Assembly (NCBI RefSeq): GCF_001902295.1
Contig: NZ_CP018335.1
Span: forward strand, 3,472,001-3,536,000
DNA length: 64,000 bases
Reading direction: 5' to 3'
DNA from: Clostridium kluyveri
Lineage (GTDB): Bacteria > Bacillota > Clostridia > Clostridiales > Clostridiaceae
The stretch's first letter is position 1; every line of letters starts with the position of its first letter. Below the pieces are notes generated by a model. The model saw nothing but the letters and a program-made list of their open reading frames with translations. It made no database searches and had not been told where the DNA came from. The position numbers and the translations under genes are program-made. Below, one piece after another: positions 16,557 to 25,371 of this stretch.

Positions 16557-16663
16557 GAATTAAGGGTTTGCTGAACCAACTCAAATATCTAGTTAAATCC
16601 CCAATTTTTTCTATATCCAAAATATTTTCAATAATTAAATATGGTTCATCAGTACTTGCTTTT

Positions 16664-16981
16664 TTATAGGATTAAATCTTTCCTTTTATAAACAATTTTT
16701 CCTACATTGTCAATATGCTTTTTAAGCTCTTCATTCGAAATATCATTATAATTTACCACATCAAAAAAATACGGTAGTGGATACTCTTCATTTAAATCAT
16801 CACTAAGCCTGCATACTATTTTTCTATTTACATATTCACCTTTTAATGCTATGTCAACATCATAGCCTTTTTTATAATTACCCATAGCCCTGCTGCCAAA
16901 AATGATCACTTCCTCTATTTCTGAATATTTGTTAACAGCCTTCAGTATGTATTTTAAATCTCTCTCCAATAATCCGAACAT
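16664..16981 (-). CDS. MNT-domain nucleotidyltransferase antitoxin (MntA-like)
   Basis: A 105-residue minimal nucleotidyltransferase. The active-site signature is intact: IIFGSRAMGNYKKGYDVDIAL, with the GS pair and the two metal-binding aspartates (DVD). In HEPN-MNT systems this protein AMPylates and silences the HEPN RNase. Its start overlaps the end of a preceding HEPN gene (GTTAAAATG), the standard operon order, but that HEPN gene is broken here. The antitoxin may therefore be an orphan. Confidence 0.85.
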   Translation of the reverse strand: MFGLLERDLKYILKAVNKYSEIEEVIIFGSRAMGNYKKGYDVDIALKGEYVNRKIVCRLSDDLNEEYPLPYFFDVVNYNDISNEELKKHIDNVGKIVYKRKDLIL

Positions 16982-16982
16982 T

Positions 16983-17392
16983 TTAACGCTCCTTAATCAA
17001 CTTTTCATAAAGTTTTTTTAGCTCAGGAAAATAAATCTGCACTATATCCCTAACCATTTTCTCTGCCAATTTATCGTCATAAGTATTCAAGTATTCACAG
17101 TCAAATTTCTATCTGAAAGGGCATCATCCAAATATGTCCATCATCAATTAACCCTATTTGATAAGCTCGCTTGATTGTTTCCCTTGGACTTTTTGTATAT
17201 AATTCTTGTGCTTACAGGTAATCCTTCATCAATTTCCAGGATAGTTCAAAGGCAATCTCAGAAAAACCGTATAATGCCAGCACGTTCTAATTCTGTTTTA
17301 AGCGGTTGATTAATATATTTACTTAATAATTTGTATGACTTCTCGAAATTTACAAACCTTTGTTTCCACCTTATGTCTTTAAATTGATCCAT
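16983..17392 (-). pseudogene. HEPN toxin gene (HI0074/nucleotidyltransferase-substrate-binding type), frameshifted
   Basis: From ATG 17392, behind AAAGGAG, the frame reads MDQFKDIRWKQRFVNFEKSY, then LERAGII, a clear match to the HEPN partner of MNT proteins, before stopping. The rest survives in other frames: EIAFELSWKLMKDYL, SPRETIKRAYQIGLIDDGHI and, at the end, NTYDDKLAEKMVRDIVQIYF, then PELKKLYEKLIKER. At least two frameshifts and an internal stop separate these pieces. The catalytic Rx4-6H region lies in the damaged part (around RNLTVNT). The toxin is almost certainly inactive. Confidence 0.8.
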
Positions 17393-17430
17393 TCAAAAGA
17401 CTCCTTTCCATATTAAATTGAGCTACATAT

Positions 17431-17903
17431 CTATAGTTCATACCATCCGGAAATTAGCTGCTTACTATTGTTTTTTCCATTATATATTACTATAGGAATT
17501 ATTGCAGGTAACTTGAAATTCTTTCTTTTTCTTTCATTCTTATCTGTATTTTTAAGCGTATCTCTCCATATTTCTATCATATAAAATAAAAGCCTAATAG
17601 GCATTTGAAAATCTACCTTCGATTGAAACTCTAACAATACATACAGTATTACTTCAGCTCCATTTATATTTACTTTATATAATATATCCGATTCCTCTTC
17701 TTCAAATTCTTTTACCATTCGCACTGACATTTTTACTTTGCATAATTTATTGTTAAACTAAAAACTACAGAAACTTATCCTCTGTAAATTTTTATAATTT
17801 TCTAATTCACAAAAGAATTCTAAAAAAAGCAGCTCTACTATTTCTACTTCAAATGCTTCCAATATTGTCTTCCAGGCTGTATCAAAATGGTGTATCTTTG
17901 CCA
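17431..17903 (-). pseudogene. Rpn/YhgA-like PD-(D/E)XK nuclease (Transposase_31) remnant
   Basis: The open stretch 17431-17730 encodes ILYVLLEFQSKVDFQMPIRL and LPAIIPIVIYNGKN, the core of Rpn-type recombination-promoting nucleases; EFQSKVD carries the catalytic E-x-Q/K signature. Upstream in the same frame, past a stop, are IHHFDTAWKTILEAFEVEIV and VELLFLEFF, the family's N-terminus. The protein ends about 100 residues into the core at WYEL, so the C-terminal half is gone. An internal deletion between the head and core is likely. Decayed copy. Confidence 0.6.
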
Positions 17904-17999
17904 AAGGCTTTCATGTTCTTATATTTTAATTCACTTTTTATTTTATTATATCAAACTTTTATTAATCTTTACACTAATATTTCATTCCGCCACTCCTTT

Positions 18000-18067
18000 A
18001 ACTTCGCTAGAGGTAACTTCAACACAAAAACAACCGAATTTATTTAAAATTTCGGTTGTCTGTCCTC
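18000..18067. repeat. 68-bp imperfect direct repeat, copy A, with hairpin
   Basis: Starts AACTTCGCT and ends TGTCCTC; it aligns over its whole length with 18942-19009 at roughly 80-85% identity. It contains the hairpin ACAACCGAA / TTCGGTTGT (18030-18059). It lies between the Rpn relic and the RelE gene. Confidence 0.7.
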
Positions 18068-18116
18068 ACTACTGGAAATTTAGAGGCTTATGGGGATTAT
18101 AACCATTTGTAAAAGT

Positions 18117-18138
18117 AATAAGTTTGCCCAAACTTATT
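18117..18138 (-). terminator. Possible terminator after the RelE gene
   Basis: A 9-bp stem AATAAGTTT / AAACTTATT with loop GCCC lies 10 bp after the stop codon; only a weak U-rich tail follows on the minus strand. Confidence 0.45.
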
Positions 18139-18147
18139 TAGAAATTT

Positions 18148-18516
18148 TTATATTTTATCATTTAAGCGTTTTTCGGCTTCAAGATAAACTTCATCATCCT
18201 TTCTTTTTCCAATAACTATAATGTCAATAATATCAATATTTTTAGAAGAATCTCCTTCTTTAAATACAATTCTTAATCCTTTTTTTCGATTTTTTAATTT
18301 TCGACAATTATGAAGTTTGCCATACAGCTGCTGCCCGGCTTCCATACCCATGATTTTAATTCTATTTAAAGCTTTATCTACAAAAATAATTTGTTCTCCA
18401 TCCAATTTAAAATAATCTTCCTTTGCCTTATCAAACCAATTGAGTACATAATAATCATTCTTATTCACTTCATTAATAATTTCATAATGTTTATTTATAT
18501 TTTTATTCCCAACCAT
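18148..18516 (-). CDS. RelE/ParE-superfamily toxin
   Basis: About 122 residues. The longest frame starts at 18567, but an ATG pair at 18519/18516 overlaps the antitoxin's last codons and fits a coupled start. The C-terminal half has the compact RelE/ParE pattern YYVLNWFDKAKEDYFKLD, then ALNRIKIMGMEAGQQLYGKL and KNRKKGLRIVFKEG. Members cleave mRNA on the ribosome or poison gyrase. The basic surface KLKNRKKGLR is kept. It is the second gene of a Phd-RelE pair, normal order. Confidence 0.82.
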   Translation of the reverse strand: MVGNKNINKHYEIINEVNKNDYYVLNWFDKAKEDYFKLDGEQIIFVDKALNRIKIMGMEAGQQLYGKLHNCRKLKNRKKGLRIVFKEGDSSKNIDIIDIIVIGKRKDDEVYLEAEKRLNDKI

Positions 18517-18823
18517 CATTTTCATCCAATACAGGTTTTTCATTAGCTTTATTGCCACGCACCTCATAATCTGACAATTTTTCTACGCTACCTTTTAACT
18601 CTTCAAGAATACGGATATAGGCTTCAGCTTCAAGCAATCTGTCATTTAAATTTTCGAGTGCATCAATTTGTTTGTTATATTCTTCAACAGACGTAATAAC
18701 TTTAAAAGGATGATTATTTTTCATTATAAATATTTCTTTATCTGTATCAAGTACTCTTGATGTGCTTCTCTGTAAATCAGTGATAGATACAAATTGTCTA
18801 TCATCAATTTTTTCCTTTATCAC
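18503..18823 (-). CDS. Phd/YefM-family antitoxin
   Basis: 106 residues from GTG 18823, preceded at 7 bases by AAGGAGGG; the longer frame from ATG 18844 has that site inside it. The N-terminal Phd fold reads FVSITDLQRSTSRVLDTDKE followed by IFIMKNNHPFKVITSVEEY. A charged helical C-terminus (ENLNDRLLEAEAYIRILEEL) should bind the toxin. The last 14 bases overlap the toxin gene. Such antitoxins autoregulate; the promoter region at 18850-18880 is very AT-rich with TATTAT-like repeats. Confidence 0.85.
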   Translation of the reverse strand: MIKEKIDDRQFVSITDLQRSTSRVLDTDKEIFIMKNNHPFKVITSVEEYNKQIDALENLNDRLLEAEAYIRILEELKGSVEKLSDYEVRGNKANEKPVLDENDGWE

Positions 18824-18941
18824 AACTATACCCTCCTTATACATTACTTTATAATAATATTATCACAATAATACATATTATTCAATGCATTATTTACAGT
18901 ATAATTGCACTTATTATTTGCTCTTGATCAATCTATAGAAC

Positions 18942-19009
18942 AACTTCGCTAAATATAACCTCAACGTAAAAACAACCGAATTTGTTTAAGATTTCGGTTG
19001 TCTCTCCTC
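18942..19009. repeat. 68-bp imperfect direct repeat, copy B, with hairpin
   Basis: Second copy of the repeat at 18000-18067, with hairpin ACAACCGAA / TTCGGTTGT at 18972-19001. The two copies bracket the Phd-RelE operon in the same orientation. Beyond it, AAGTTTGCCTTAAACTT at 19055-19071 echoes the stem-loop that follows copy A. Confidence 0.7.
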
Positions 19010-19218
19010 TAACTCCGTTATTTCTTATTCATATACCTCGACAGTCCGTTCGAAAAGTTTGCCTTAAACTTACTATTTCAAACCGCTTGCCTCTGGAAAT
19101 TTATTGCTCTTCCTCCGAGGTGCAAGGAAATAATTGGAAATTAGCTCCTTGCTAACTCAAAAAAGCAAAACAGAGAAAAATATCTACTCTATTTTCCTCT
19201 TCATTCCATTTTCATTTT
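19010..19218. other. Gap between the toxin-antitoxin island and the EPS operon end
   Basis: No open frame or RNA gene seen. It holds scraps such as GAGGTGCAAGGAAATAATTG and a weak inverted repeat near 19170-19200 that could help end the EPS operon. No strong terminator was found. Confidence 0.35.
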
Positions 19219-19686
19219 TTACATAAGGGTCTGACCCCTTTGTGAGGAGCTTGCCCTGAACTTGCCAATAATTAAATACACTAAAATCCCTACACCAGCT
19301 CCGGCACCGTCAATGAAAACATCCTTAACCTGAGCACTTCTGCCCGGCACAAAAATTTGATGTACTTCATCACTTGAAGCATAAAGAATACAGATAAATA
19401 ATGCAAAAATTACACACCTGTATCCTCTTACACCATTTATTCTTAAAGCATTTATAGTTAATACACCAAGAACTAAATAGATAAAAAAATGGGCATTTTT
19501 CCTTACCACGTGATTGAATTCTGCTATATTGAATTTGGTATTAGGATTAACTTTCTCAATTGCCTTTATATTGATATTTGTTACCTTTCCGCTCAATTTA
19601 CCAGACTGCACTGCGGGTTGGGATGACAACTTAAAAATAAGCCCCATCCAGACAACAATAAATATACATGATAAAATTTTACGCAT
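19219..19686 (-). CDS. VanZ-like membrane protein
   Basis: 155 residues from ATG 19686, which sits 1 base after the stop of the epimerase gene; the longer frame would overlap that gene. The VanZ fold shows in FKLSSQPAVQSGKLS, RKNAHFFIYLVLGVL and YASSDEVHQIFVPGRSAQVK with DVFIDGAGAGVG, and about four membrane helices. VanZ relatives influence teicoplanin resistance and cell-surface state. Here the gene closes the exopolysaccharide operon, so a surface-glycan link is likely but unproven. Confidence 0.85.
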   Translation of the reverse strand: MRKILSCIFIVVWMGLIFKLSSQPAVQSGKLSGKVTNINIKAIEKVNPNTKFNIAEFNHVVRKNAHFFIYLVLGVLTINALRINGVRGYRCVIFALFICILYASSDEVHQIFVPGRSAQVKDVFIDGAGAGVGILVYLIIGKFRASSSQRGQTLM

Positions 19687-19687
19687 T

Positions 19688-20713
19688 TTATTTAGCCCCA
19701 TAGTATTCCACATACCAGTCAGCAAAGCTCTGCAGTCCTTCTTCTATACTGGTTGAAGGTTTAAATCCCACAGCTTTGTGAAGCTTATCTGTGGATGCAT
19801 AAGTTGCAGATACATCTCCTGGTTTCATAGGTTCAAATACCTTGCTAAATACTACTTTTCTGCCTAAAGCCTTACTTAAAGCTTTTTCTAAAATTTCTAT
19901 AAATGTCATCAGTTTTTCAGGATTGTTATTTCCAATATTAAATACTTTATGAGGAACAGTTTCTACTGGAGGACTACCAAGAAGCCTTTCAATTCCCTCT
20001 ATGATATCATCTATATATGTAAAATCCCTATATAAATCATGTTCAAAATCACCATTATTAAATATTTTAATAGGTTCTCCTGCAAAATACCTATTAGTAA
20101 AACCAAAGTAAGCCATATCCGGTCTTCCCATGGGACCATATACAGTAAAGAACCTAAGCCCTGTAGCTGGAATTTTATAAAGATGACTATAGGTATAAGC
20201 CATTAACTCATTGGATTTTTTTGTAGCCGCATAAAGAGATACTGGATGATCTACAAAATCTGATTCTTCAAAGGGCACTTTCTTATTGGAACCATATACA
20301 GAACTTGAAGATGCATATATAAGATGTTCTACTGGATTATGTCTACAAGCTTCAAGAATATTAAAGAAGCCTACTATATTACTTCCAATATATACGTCAG
20401 GATTCTCAATAGAATACCTAACTCCAGCTTGTGCCGCCAGGTTTACCACAATATGAGGCCTGTGTTCTTTAAAAATACTAATTATCATATCTTTATCTGC
20501 TATATCTCCTTTAATAAAGGTAAACTTTTCAAAAGACCTAAGTTTTTCTAACCTGGCATATTTTAAATTCACATCATAATAATTATTTATATTGTCAATA
20601 CCAATTACCCTACAGCCCTTTTCTAAAAGCTTTTTACTCAGATAAAATCCAATAAAGCCTGCAGAACCAGTAATAAAATATGTTTTACTTATATCTAAAG
20701 ATCTATAACCCAA
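19688..20713 (-). CDS. UDP-glucuronate 4-epimerase-like NAD-dependent epimerase
   Basis: Short-chain epimerase of the CapI/LspL type, 341 residues, starting at TTG 20713 behind AAGGAGGT. NAD site GSAGFIGFYLSKKLLEKG, catalytic YAATKKSNE (YxxxK), and the subfamily block LRFFTVYGPMGRPDMAYFGF followed by RDFTYIDDIIEGIERL identify a UDP-glucuronate 4-epimerase. It would convert UDP-glucuronate, made by the adjacent UDP-glucose dehydrogenase, to UDP-galacturonate for the polysaccharide. The neighbour strongly supports the assignment. Confidence 0.85.
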   Translation of the reverse strand: MGYRSLDISKTYFITGSAGFIGFYLSKKLLEKGCRVIGIDNINNYYDVNLKYARLEKLRSFEKFTFIKGDIADKDMIISIFKEHRPHIVVNLAAQAGVRYSIENPDVYIGSNIVGFFNILEACRHNPVEHLIYASSSSVYGSNKKVPFEESDFVDHPVSLYAATKKSNELMAYTYSHLYKIPATGLRFFTVYGPMGRPDMAYFGFTNRYFAGEPIKIFNNGDFEHDLYRDFTYIDDIIEGIERLLGSPPVETVPHKVFNIGNNNPEKLMTFIEILEKALSKALGRKVVFSKVFEPMKPGDVSATYASTDKLHKAVGFKPSTSIEEGLQSFADWYVEYYGAK

Positions 20714-20814
20714 TTTTATACCTCCTTAAACAGATGTAACTATATTCCTATAGAATACTACTCCATTTCTTCTAATTATGTTATTTACTCACATTATAAA
20801 TAAATCACATATAC

Positions 20815-22221
20815 TCAGTCCTTGGTTACCGCAGCTTCAGAAAAAGCTCTTGAAATTTTAATATGAGGTCTTCCAACAGAATAATACTCAACTCTTGCTT
20901 CTTTCATATCTTCAATATCATATAGATTTCTTCCATCAAATACCAGAGGTGTTCTCATTAGTTCTTTATACTCCTCTGGTTTGACAGATTTAATTTCTCC
21001 CCATTCAGTGAATATAAAACATACATTAGCTCCCTTTAATGCTTCTTCTATATGATCTACATAGTTTATAGTGCCTTGTGCAATTTTCCCTTCTGGAAAT
21101 CTATGCTTAAAGTTATCTGTACCTACTGGATCATAGGCATAAATTTCTGCTCCAGCTTCTAATAATAGTGGTATATTTTCAAGAGATGGTGCTTCTCTTA
21201 AATCATCTGTTCCCGGCTTAAAAGTAAGCCCAAGAACCGCCACCTTCAAACCATTAAAAGTAATAAGACGTCTGCAGGCTTTCTTGTACAAAATGGTCTT
21301 CTGGTCCTTATTTACATCAATAGCAGCCCTAATAGTTCTAAGTTTATAACCATGCTGTCTTGCCAGGTATTCAAGAGCCTTTGTATCCTTTGGAAAACAG
21401 GAACCACCATATCCAATACCTGCATTTAAAAATTTACTTCCAATACGCTCATCAAAACTCATACCTTTAGCCACATCCTGAATATCAGCTCCAACAAGTT
21501 CACAAAGGTTAGCAATATCATTCATGTAAGATATTTTAAGGGCAAGGAAGTCATTAGAGGCATACTTTATCATTTCAGCTGACCTTCTGCTTACAGATAC
21601 TATTGGAAGATTAAAGGGTTCATAAATCTTTCTAAGCATTTCCTCCGCCCATTTACTTTCAGTACCTATTATAATCCTTGCCGCATGAAGGGTATCCTGT
21701 ACTGCAGTACCCTGTGCTAAAAATTCAGGATTTGATGCCACTTCTACTCTAATTCTTCTATTGCAGCCTTCTCCATTTCCAACGCAAATCTCTCCATCAT
21801 GGGGCAGAAAATCTTTTATAAACTGTTCCACCTTATCATTAGTACCTACAGGCACTGTAGACTTTACCACTACAAGGCAATCTTTTTCTATGGTTTCAGC
21901 TATCTGCCTTGCAACTGCAGCTATATAGGTAAGATTTGCAGAACCATCAGATAATTCTGGAGTTCCAACGCCTATAAATATGGCATCTGCTTCTCTATAG
22001 GCGGATTTGTAATCAGTAGTATAATTGAGCTTTCCTGAAATATAATTTTTCTGCATTAACTCTTCTAAATCTTGTTCGTAAATTGGAGAGATACCCTGTT
22101 TCATTAGATTTATTTTATTTTCATCAATATCCACACAGGTAACATGATGGCCTACTTCAGCAAAACAGACCCCTGCCACGAGACCTACATAGCCTGTTCC
22201 TGCTACTGCTATTTTATACAT
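20815..22221 (-). CDS. UDP-glucose 6-dehydrogenase
   Basis: Oxidises UDP-glucose to UDP-glucuronate with two NAD+. 468 residues: N-terminal Rossmann GTGYVGLVAGVCFAEVGH, VVKSTVPVGTND, SNPEFLAQGTAVQD, the catalytic cysteine in GYGGSCFPKDTKALE, and a C-terminal UDP-binding domain with LGLTFKPGTDDLREAPS. A cysteine-containing insertion (DGEICVGNGEGCNRR, about residues 147-161) precedes the SNPEFL motif and is longer than in most relatives. AAGGAAGGAA lies before the ATG. Paired with the downstream 4-epimerase. Confidence 0.93.
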   Translation of the reverse strand: MYKIAVAGTGYVGLVAGVCFAEVGHHVTCVDIDENKINLMKQGISPIYEQDLEELMQKNYISGKLNYTTDYKSAYREADAIFIGVGTPELSDGSANLTYIAAVARQIAETIEKDCLVVVKSTVPVGTNDKVEQFIKDFLPHDGEICVGNGEGCNRRIRVEVASNPEFLAQGTAVQDTLHAARIIIGTESKWAEEMLRKIYEPFNLPIVSVSRRSAEMIKYASNDFLALKISYMNDIANLCELVGADIQDVAKGMSFDERIGSKFLNAGIGYGGSCFPKDTKALEYLARQHGYKLRTIRAAIDVNKDQKTILYKKACRRLITFNGLKVAVLGLTFKPGTDDLREAPSLENIPLLLEAGAEIYAYDPVGTDNFKHRFPEGKIAQGTINYVDHIEEALKGANVCFIFTEWGEIKSVKPEEYKELMRTPLVFDGRNLYDIEDMKEARVEYYSVGRPHIKISRAFSEAAVTKD

Positions 22222-22241
22222 AATGTATTTCCTTCCTTTGA

Positions 22242-23321
22242 TTACTCAATATCTTTTATATCAACACAAACATTTGAATACATTTTGTTGTAATATTTAT
22301 TATAATTACCAGATGCTATATTCTCAATCCACTGGGTATTATTCAAATACCATTTTATAGTCTCCTTTATTCCCTGTTCAAAGGTATACTGAGGTCTCCA
22401 CCCTAATTGAGTTGTTATCTTGGCATTATCAATAGCATATCTTCTATCATGTCCAGGTCTATCTTTTACATATTTAATTAAAGATTGTGACTTGCCAATT
22501 GTTTTTACAATAAGTTTGACTATATCCATATTTGTCTTTTCATTGTTTCCACCAATATTATAAACTTCTCCAATTAAACCTTTATGTAAAACACTATCAA
22601 TGGCAGAACAATGATCATATACATACAGCCAATCTCTTATCTGCATACCATCTCCATACACAGGCAAGTCTTTATTTTTCAAACAATTATTTATCATAAG
22701 CGGTATTAATTTTTCAGGGAACTGATATGGCCCATAATTATTACTGCAGCGAGTAATGTTTATTGGCATGCCGAAAGTTTTATAATAAGCTCTAACTATC
22801 ATATCCGCACTTGCTTTTGATGCCGAATATGGGCTGTTTGGCATAAGTGAAGTTGTTTCCACAAACATGCCCTTTAATCCCAATGCACCATACACCTCAT
22901 CTGTAGATACCTGCAAGAATTTCACCTCTGGCTTGTATTCCTTACTATATTTATCACAAGGATTAACATTCCAGTATTTTTTAGCTGTATCAAGCATCAC
23001 CTGAGTTCCAAGCACATTGGTTGTCAAAAATATTTCCGGTTCAACAATACTCCTATCTACATGGGACTCTGCTGCAAAATTTACAACATTATCTATATTA
23101 TAAGATGAAAATATTTCATTAATTTTTACTCTATCTCTTATATCAGCCTTTATAAAGATATAATTTGGATTATCTGGAATATCCTTCAAATTTTCCAAAT
23201 TACCTGCATAAGTCAATGCGTCTATATTTATGATTTTATAATCAGGATGCTTATTAAAGATAAATCTTATAAAATTACTACCTATAAAACCAGCTCCACC
23301 TGTAACTAAAATTGTCTTCAT
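22242..23321 (-). CDS. rfbB: dTDP-glucose 4,6-dehydratase
   Basis: Converts dTDP-glucose to dTDP-4-keto-6-deoxyglucose. 359 residues from ATG 23321, behind AAAGGAA; the longer frame overlaps rfbA. NAD site GGAGFIGSNFIRFIF, VSTDEVYGAL, catalytic YSASKASAD, NNYGPYQFPEKLIPLMINN and GDGMQIRDWLYVYDHC are textbook RmlB. No rmlC or rmlD is present in the cluster; instead an aminotransferase and an N-acetyltransferase follow upstream, so the product probably feeds an amino-deoxysugar. Confidence 0.94.
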   Translation of the reverse strand: MKTILVTGGAGFIGSNFIRFIFNKHPDYKIINIDALTYAGNLENLKDIPDNPNYIFIKADIRDRVKINEIFSSYNIDNVVNFAAESHVDRSIVEPEIFLTTNVLGTQVMLDTAKKYWNVNPCDKYSKEYKPEVKFLQVSTDEVYGALGLKGMFVETTSLMPNSPYSASKASADMIVRAYYKTFGMPINITRCSNNYGPYQFPEKLIPLMINNCLKNKDLPVYGDGMQIRDWLYVYDHCSAIDSVLHKGLIGEVYNIGGNNEKTNMDIVKLIVKTIGKSQSLIKYVKDRPGHDRRYAIDNAKITTQLGWRPQYTFEQGIKETIKWYLNNTQWIENIASGNYNKYYNKMYSNVCVDIKDIE

Positions 23322-23352
23322 CTTTATATTCCTTTCTTCCACTAATAAATAT

Positions 23353-24219
23353 TTATTCATCTAACAAAGATAAAATATATTGTCCATAATCAGTCATTTT
23401 TAGACTTTCACCAATGGATTTTAACTGTTCTCTATTGATAAAACCTCTACGCCATGCAATCTCCTCTAAACATGCTATATAAAATCCCTGTCTTGATTGA
23501 ACTGCTTCAACATATTCCGCGGCTTTCAGCATTCCCTCAGGTGTACCCGTATCCAGCCATGCCATACCACGACCCAATAATATTACACTGAGTTCACCTT
23601 TTTTTAAATATGTGTTATTGATATCAGTAATTTCTATTTCTCCACGGGCAGAAGGTTTAATATTCTTAGCTATCTCGACCACCTGGTTGTCATAAAAATA
23701 GAGTCCCGGGACTGCATAATTTGACTTTGGTCTATTAGGTTTTTCTTCAATAGAAATCACTTTATTATTTTTGTCAAATTCAACCACTCCAAAAGAGCGC
23801 GGATCTTTAACCGGATATCCAAATATCTCCGCTCCTACGTCCAATTTTTTAGCACGATTAAGTATTCTCGTTAAATCCTGACCATAAAATACATTATCAC
23901 CAAGTATCAAGCACACATTGTCATCACCAATAAATTCCTCTCCTATGATAAATGCATCAGCAAGTCCCCTTGGTTCTTCCTGTACTTTATATGTAAGTTT
24001 AATTCCAAGTACAGAACCATTACCGAGAAGTTTTTTATAAATGGGCGTATCCTGCGAAGTTGATATAATAAGTATATCCCTGATACTTGCCAGCATAAGA
24101 ACAGACAATGGATAATAAATAAGCGGTTTATCATATATAGGTAGAAGTTGTTTTGAAACAGCATGTGTCATTGGATATAGCCGTGTTCCCTTTCCTCCTG
24201 CTAAAATTATACCTTTCAT
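23353..24219 (-). CDS. rfbA: Glucose-1-phosphate thymidylyltransferase
   Basis: Makes dTDP-glucose from dTTP and glucose 1-phosphate. 288 residues from ATG 24219; the longer frame starts at a TTG inside the GGAGG site. Signature GGKGTRLYPMTHAVSKQLLP, then YDKPLIYYPLSVLMLA, LGDNVFYG and GRGMAWLDTGTPEGML are diagnostic RmlA. It supplies the dehydratase encoded next, 31 bp downstream. Confidence 0.95.
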   Translation of the reverse strand: MKGIILAGGKGTRLYPMTHAVSKQLLPIYDKPLIYYPLSVLMLASIRDILIISTSQDTPIYKKLLGNGSVLGIKLTYKVQEEPRGLADAFIIGEEFIGDDNVCLILGDNVFYGQDLTRILNRAKKLDVGAEIFGYPVKDPRSFGVVEFDKNNKVISIEEKPNRPKSNYAVPGLYFYDNQVVEIAKNIKPSARGEIEITDINNTYLKKGELSVILLGRGMAWLDTGTPEGMLKAAEYVEAVQSRQGFYIACLEEIAWRRGFINREQLKSIGESLKMTDYGQYILSLLDE

Positions 24220-24273
24220 CTCCATATCCTCCAATTTTATAATAAAATTATCAGTAATATTTATTAAGGTAAG

Positions 24274-25371
24274 TTATTTATCCAAAATAACATCACAGAT
24301 CCTATTAACATCCTCCAAATCCAGATCAGCATAAAGTGGCAATACAAGCACTCTATCTGATATATACCTTGCTACAGGTGTTTTTCCAGCATCAAATCTA
24401 CCCTTATAACATTCAAAACTATTAGTAAGAGGATAAAAATATTTACGTGCAAATATATCCTGTGATTTTAACTTTTCAAATATTTCATTGCGATTTACTT
24501 TATATCCATCAAATACTAATGGGAAATACGCATAATTACTCTTCACTCCCCTTCGAGGTTTACATATTTTGATTCCTTTAATATTATTTAGTCTTTCAGC
24601 ATATTTTTCTACTACAAATTTTCTTTTTTCAATTTCCCCATCAACATGACGAAGATTACAAATTCCCATAGCTGCCTGAAATTCATTCATTTTTGCATTG
24701 CCACCTACATACCCAACAGATTCACAGCCGGTAATTCCAAAATTTTTTAATTCATTTAATTTTTTATATAATTTTTCATCTTGAAAAGTTACAGCTCCAC
24801 CTTCAATAGTATTAAAAACTTTTGTAGCATGGAAACTAAACATGGAAGCATCACCAAAATTAGCAATACTTATACCATTAACTGTTACAGCAAAGGCATG
24901 AGCAGCATCATAAATAACTTTTATATTATACTTATTTGCCAATTTTCCGATTTTCTCCACATTACATACATTTCCATAAACATGTACTGGAACAATAGCA
25001 GAAGTCCTTTCAGTTATAAGACTCTCCAACTTGTCCGCATCTATAGTGTAATCATCAGGATTAATATCACAAAATACCGGCTTTAATCCATTTCTTACTA
25101 TTGCATGGGTGGTAGATGCAAAAGTGAAAGGTGTCGTTATAACTTCCCCTGTAAGATCAAGTGTTGAAATTATGTTTTCCAACGCAAGATGTCCATTTGT
25201 AAAAAGAGTAATATTAGAAACATTTAAATACTCCAACAATTCTCTTTCTAATTGCCTATGTTTTACACCCATATTAGTCAACCAATGGCTTTTCCATAAA
25301 TCTTTAATTTCTTCTACATACTCCTCAAAATACGGCATTGAGGAACGAGTTACTTGAATTGATTTACTCAT
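24274..25371 (-). CDS. DegT/DnrJ/EryC1-family sugar aminotransferase (VioA-like)
   Basis: PLP-dependent transaminase for keto-deoxysugars, 365 residues. The PLP lysine is in SFHATKVFNTIEGGA, and the phosphate-binding and substrate regions TTPFTFASTTHAIVRNG and DAAHAFAV are kept. It overlaps the acetyltransferase gene by 8 bp. With RmlA and RmlB beside it, dTDP-4-keto-6-deoxyglucose is the probable substrate, giving dTDP-4-amino-4,6-dideoxyglucose as VioA does; a 3-keto substrate cannot be excluded, but no ketoisomerase gene is present. Confidence 0.85.
   Translation of the reverse strand: MSKSIQVTRSSMPYFEEYVEEIKDLWKSHWLTNMGVKHRQLERELLEYLNVSNITLFTNGHLALENIISTLDLTGEVITTPFTFASTTHAIVRNGLKPVFCDINPDDYTIDADKLESLITERTSAIVPVHVYGNVCNVEKIGKLANKYNIKVIYDAAHAFAVTVNGISIANFGDASMFSFHATKVFNTIEGGAVTFQDEKLYKKLNELKNFGITGCESVGYVGGNAKMNEFQAAMGICNLRHVDGEIEKRKFVVEKYAERLNNIKGIKICKPRRGVKSNYAYFPLVFDGYKVNRNEIFEKLKSQDIFARKYFYPLTNSFECYKGRFDAGKTPVARYISDRVLVLPLYADLDLEDVNRICDVILDK

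Noticed and set aside
17853..18102. Two short plus-strand frames of 64-71 codons
   Set aside because: They are antisense to the Rpn relic and the 68-bp repeat, lack ribosome sites, and have no recognisable protein features.
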